Origin: CAZYBU01 sp964645775
GTDB taxonomy: Bacteria > Spirochaetota > UBA4802 > UBA5550
Assembly: GCA_964645775.1 (NCBI GenBank)
Contig: CAZYBU010000023.1
Coordinates: 1-51,451 of the forward strand
Direction of reading: 5' to 3'
DNA: 51,451 bases
A program made the position numbers and the translations under genes. The notes beneath the pieces are model-generated. The model saw only the letters and a list, made by a program, of their open reading frames with translations, ran no database searches and had not been told where the DNA came from. Numbering within the stretch: the stretch's first letter is position 1; each line of letters starts with the position of its first letter. Positions 51,390 to 51,451 of the stretch are shown here, in pieces.

Positions 51390-51451
51390 AGCGGGCGATG
51401 GGAATCGAACCCACGCTATCAGCTTGGAAGGCTGAAGTTCTACCATTGAAC
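51390..51451 (-). tRNA. tRNA-Gly (anticodon TCC), 5' end cut by the window
   Basis: On the minus strand the D-arm, anticodon stem-loop (TCAGC-CTTCCAA-GCTGA, anticodon TCC), the T-arm with GGTTCGATTCC and the 3' acceptor arm CGCCCGC are visible. CCA is not encoded. The first bases of the acceptor stem lie outside the window. Confidence 0.93.

Overview
This window looks like chromosomal DNA of a diderm (Gram-negative-type) bacterium with moderately high GC and probably anaerobic or facultative metabolism. It carries many Sec-type lipoproteins, outer-membrane-barrel-like proteins, a Tat component, a FapA-type (DUF342) protein, a SpoIIE-type phosphatase, a glycyl radical enzyme with its radical-SAM activase, and a two-subunit family I CoA-transferase. 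Together these would fit Spirochaetota or a similar diderm anaerobe. No rRNA or universal marker supports that placement, so it is a low-confidence inference. A run of 10 N at 31714-31723 marks an assembly gap, so the source is probably a draft or metagenome-derived contig.

Layout, 0-6.5 kb: a ferritin-VIT1 iron protein and a TPR lipoprotein (minus strand), lipB, mazG (minus), a small unknown gene coupled to an OppD-type ATPase, and a yifB/comM AAA protein (minus). An intergenic region follows with 3.6 copies of a 58-bp hairpin repeat and three palindromes. 6.6-13.1 kb: an acidic lipoprotein gene, then a complete peptide/solute ABC importer operon (binding lipoprotein, two permeases, and a fused double ATPase whose second signature motif is degenerate). 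13.1-18.7 kb: yhbY, asd, a DUF342 protein, tatA, an Lrp/AsnC regulator coupled to an endonuclease-III-like glycosylase lacking the usual lysine, and plsC. 18.7-22.6 kb: a small cysteine-rich exported protein and a tandem triplet of paralogous putative outer-membrane barrels. 22.6-23.4 kb is non-coding and holds a diverged relative of the 58-bp repeat.

23.4-31.1 kb: CoA-transferase subunits, pgi, a SpoIIE phosphatase, a citrate-synthase-family enzyme, a decayed CoA-binding gene and an alpha/beta hydrolase. 31.3-36.6 kb: a compact operon of FadR-like regulator, glycyl radical enzyme, activase and tandem flavin-type split-barrel protein. It is preceded by a good promoter and an exact TGGT-N3-ACCA operator at the predicted start of transcription. 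36.7-40.2 kb: a hybrid histidine kinase with five PAS domains. 40.2-45.4 kb (minus): penicillin-acylase-like Ntn hydrolase, membrane sulfatase/phosphotransferase-like protein and a close relative of eukaryotic steroid 5-alpha-reductase, transcribed from a perfect-consensus sigma70 promoter. 45.4-51.4 kb: dus-acpS, a glycosyltransferase-like gene facing a DegT aminotransferase and CapD-like dehydratase pair, a hicBA toxin-antitoxin pair whose hicA has UGA at a usual cysteine position, and a partial tRNA-Gly.

The parts most likely to hold undescribed biology are the self-regulated glycyl radical operon of unknown substrate and the acylase-sulfatase-steroid reductase operon. The functional links within these operons are inferred from gene order and overlap, not demonstrated.
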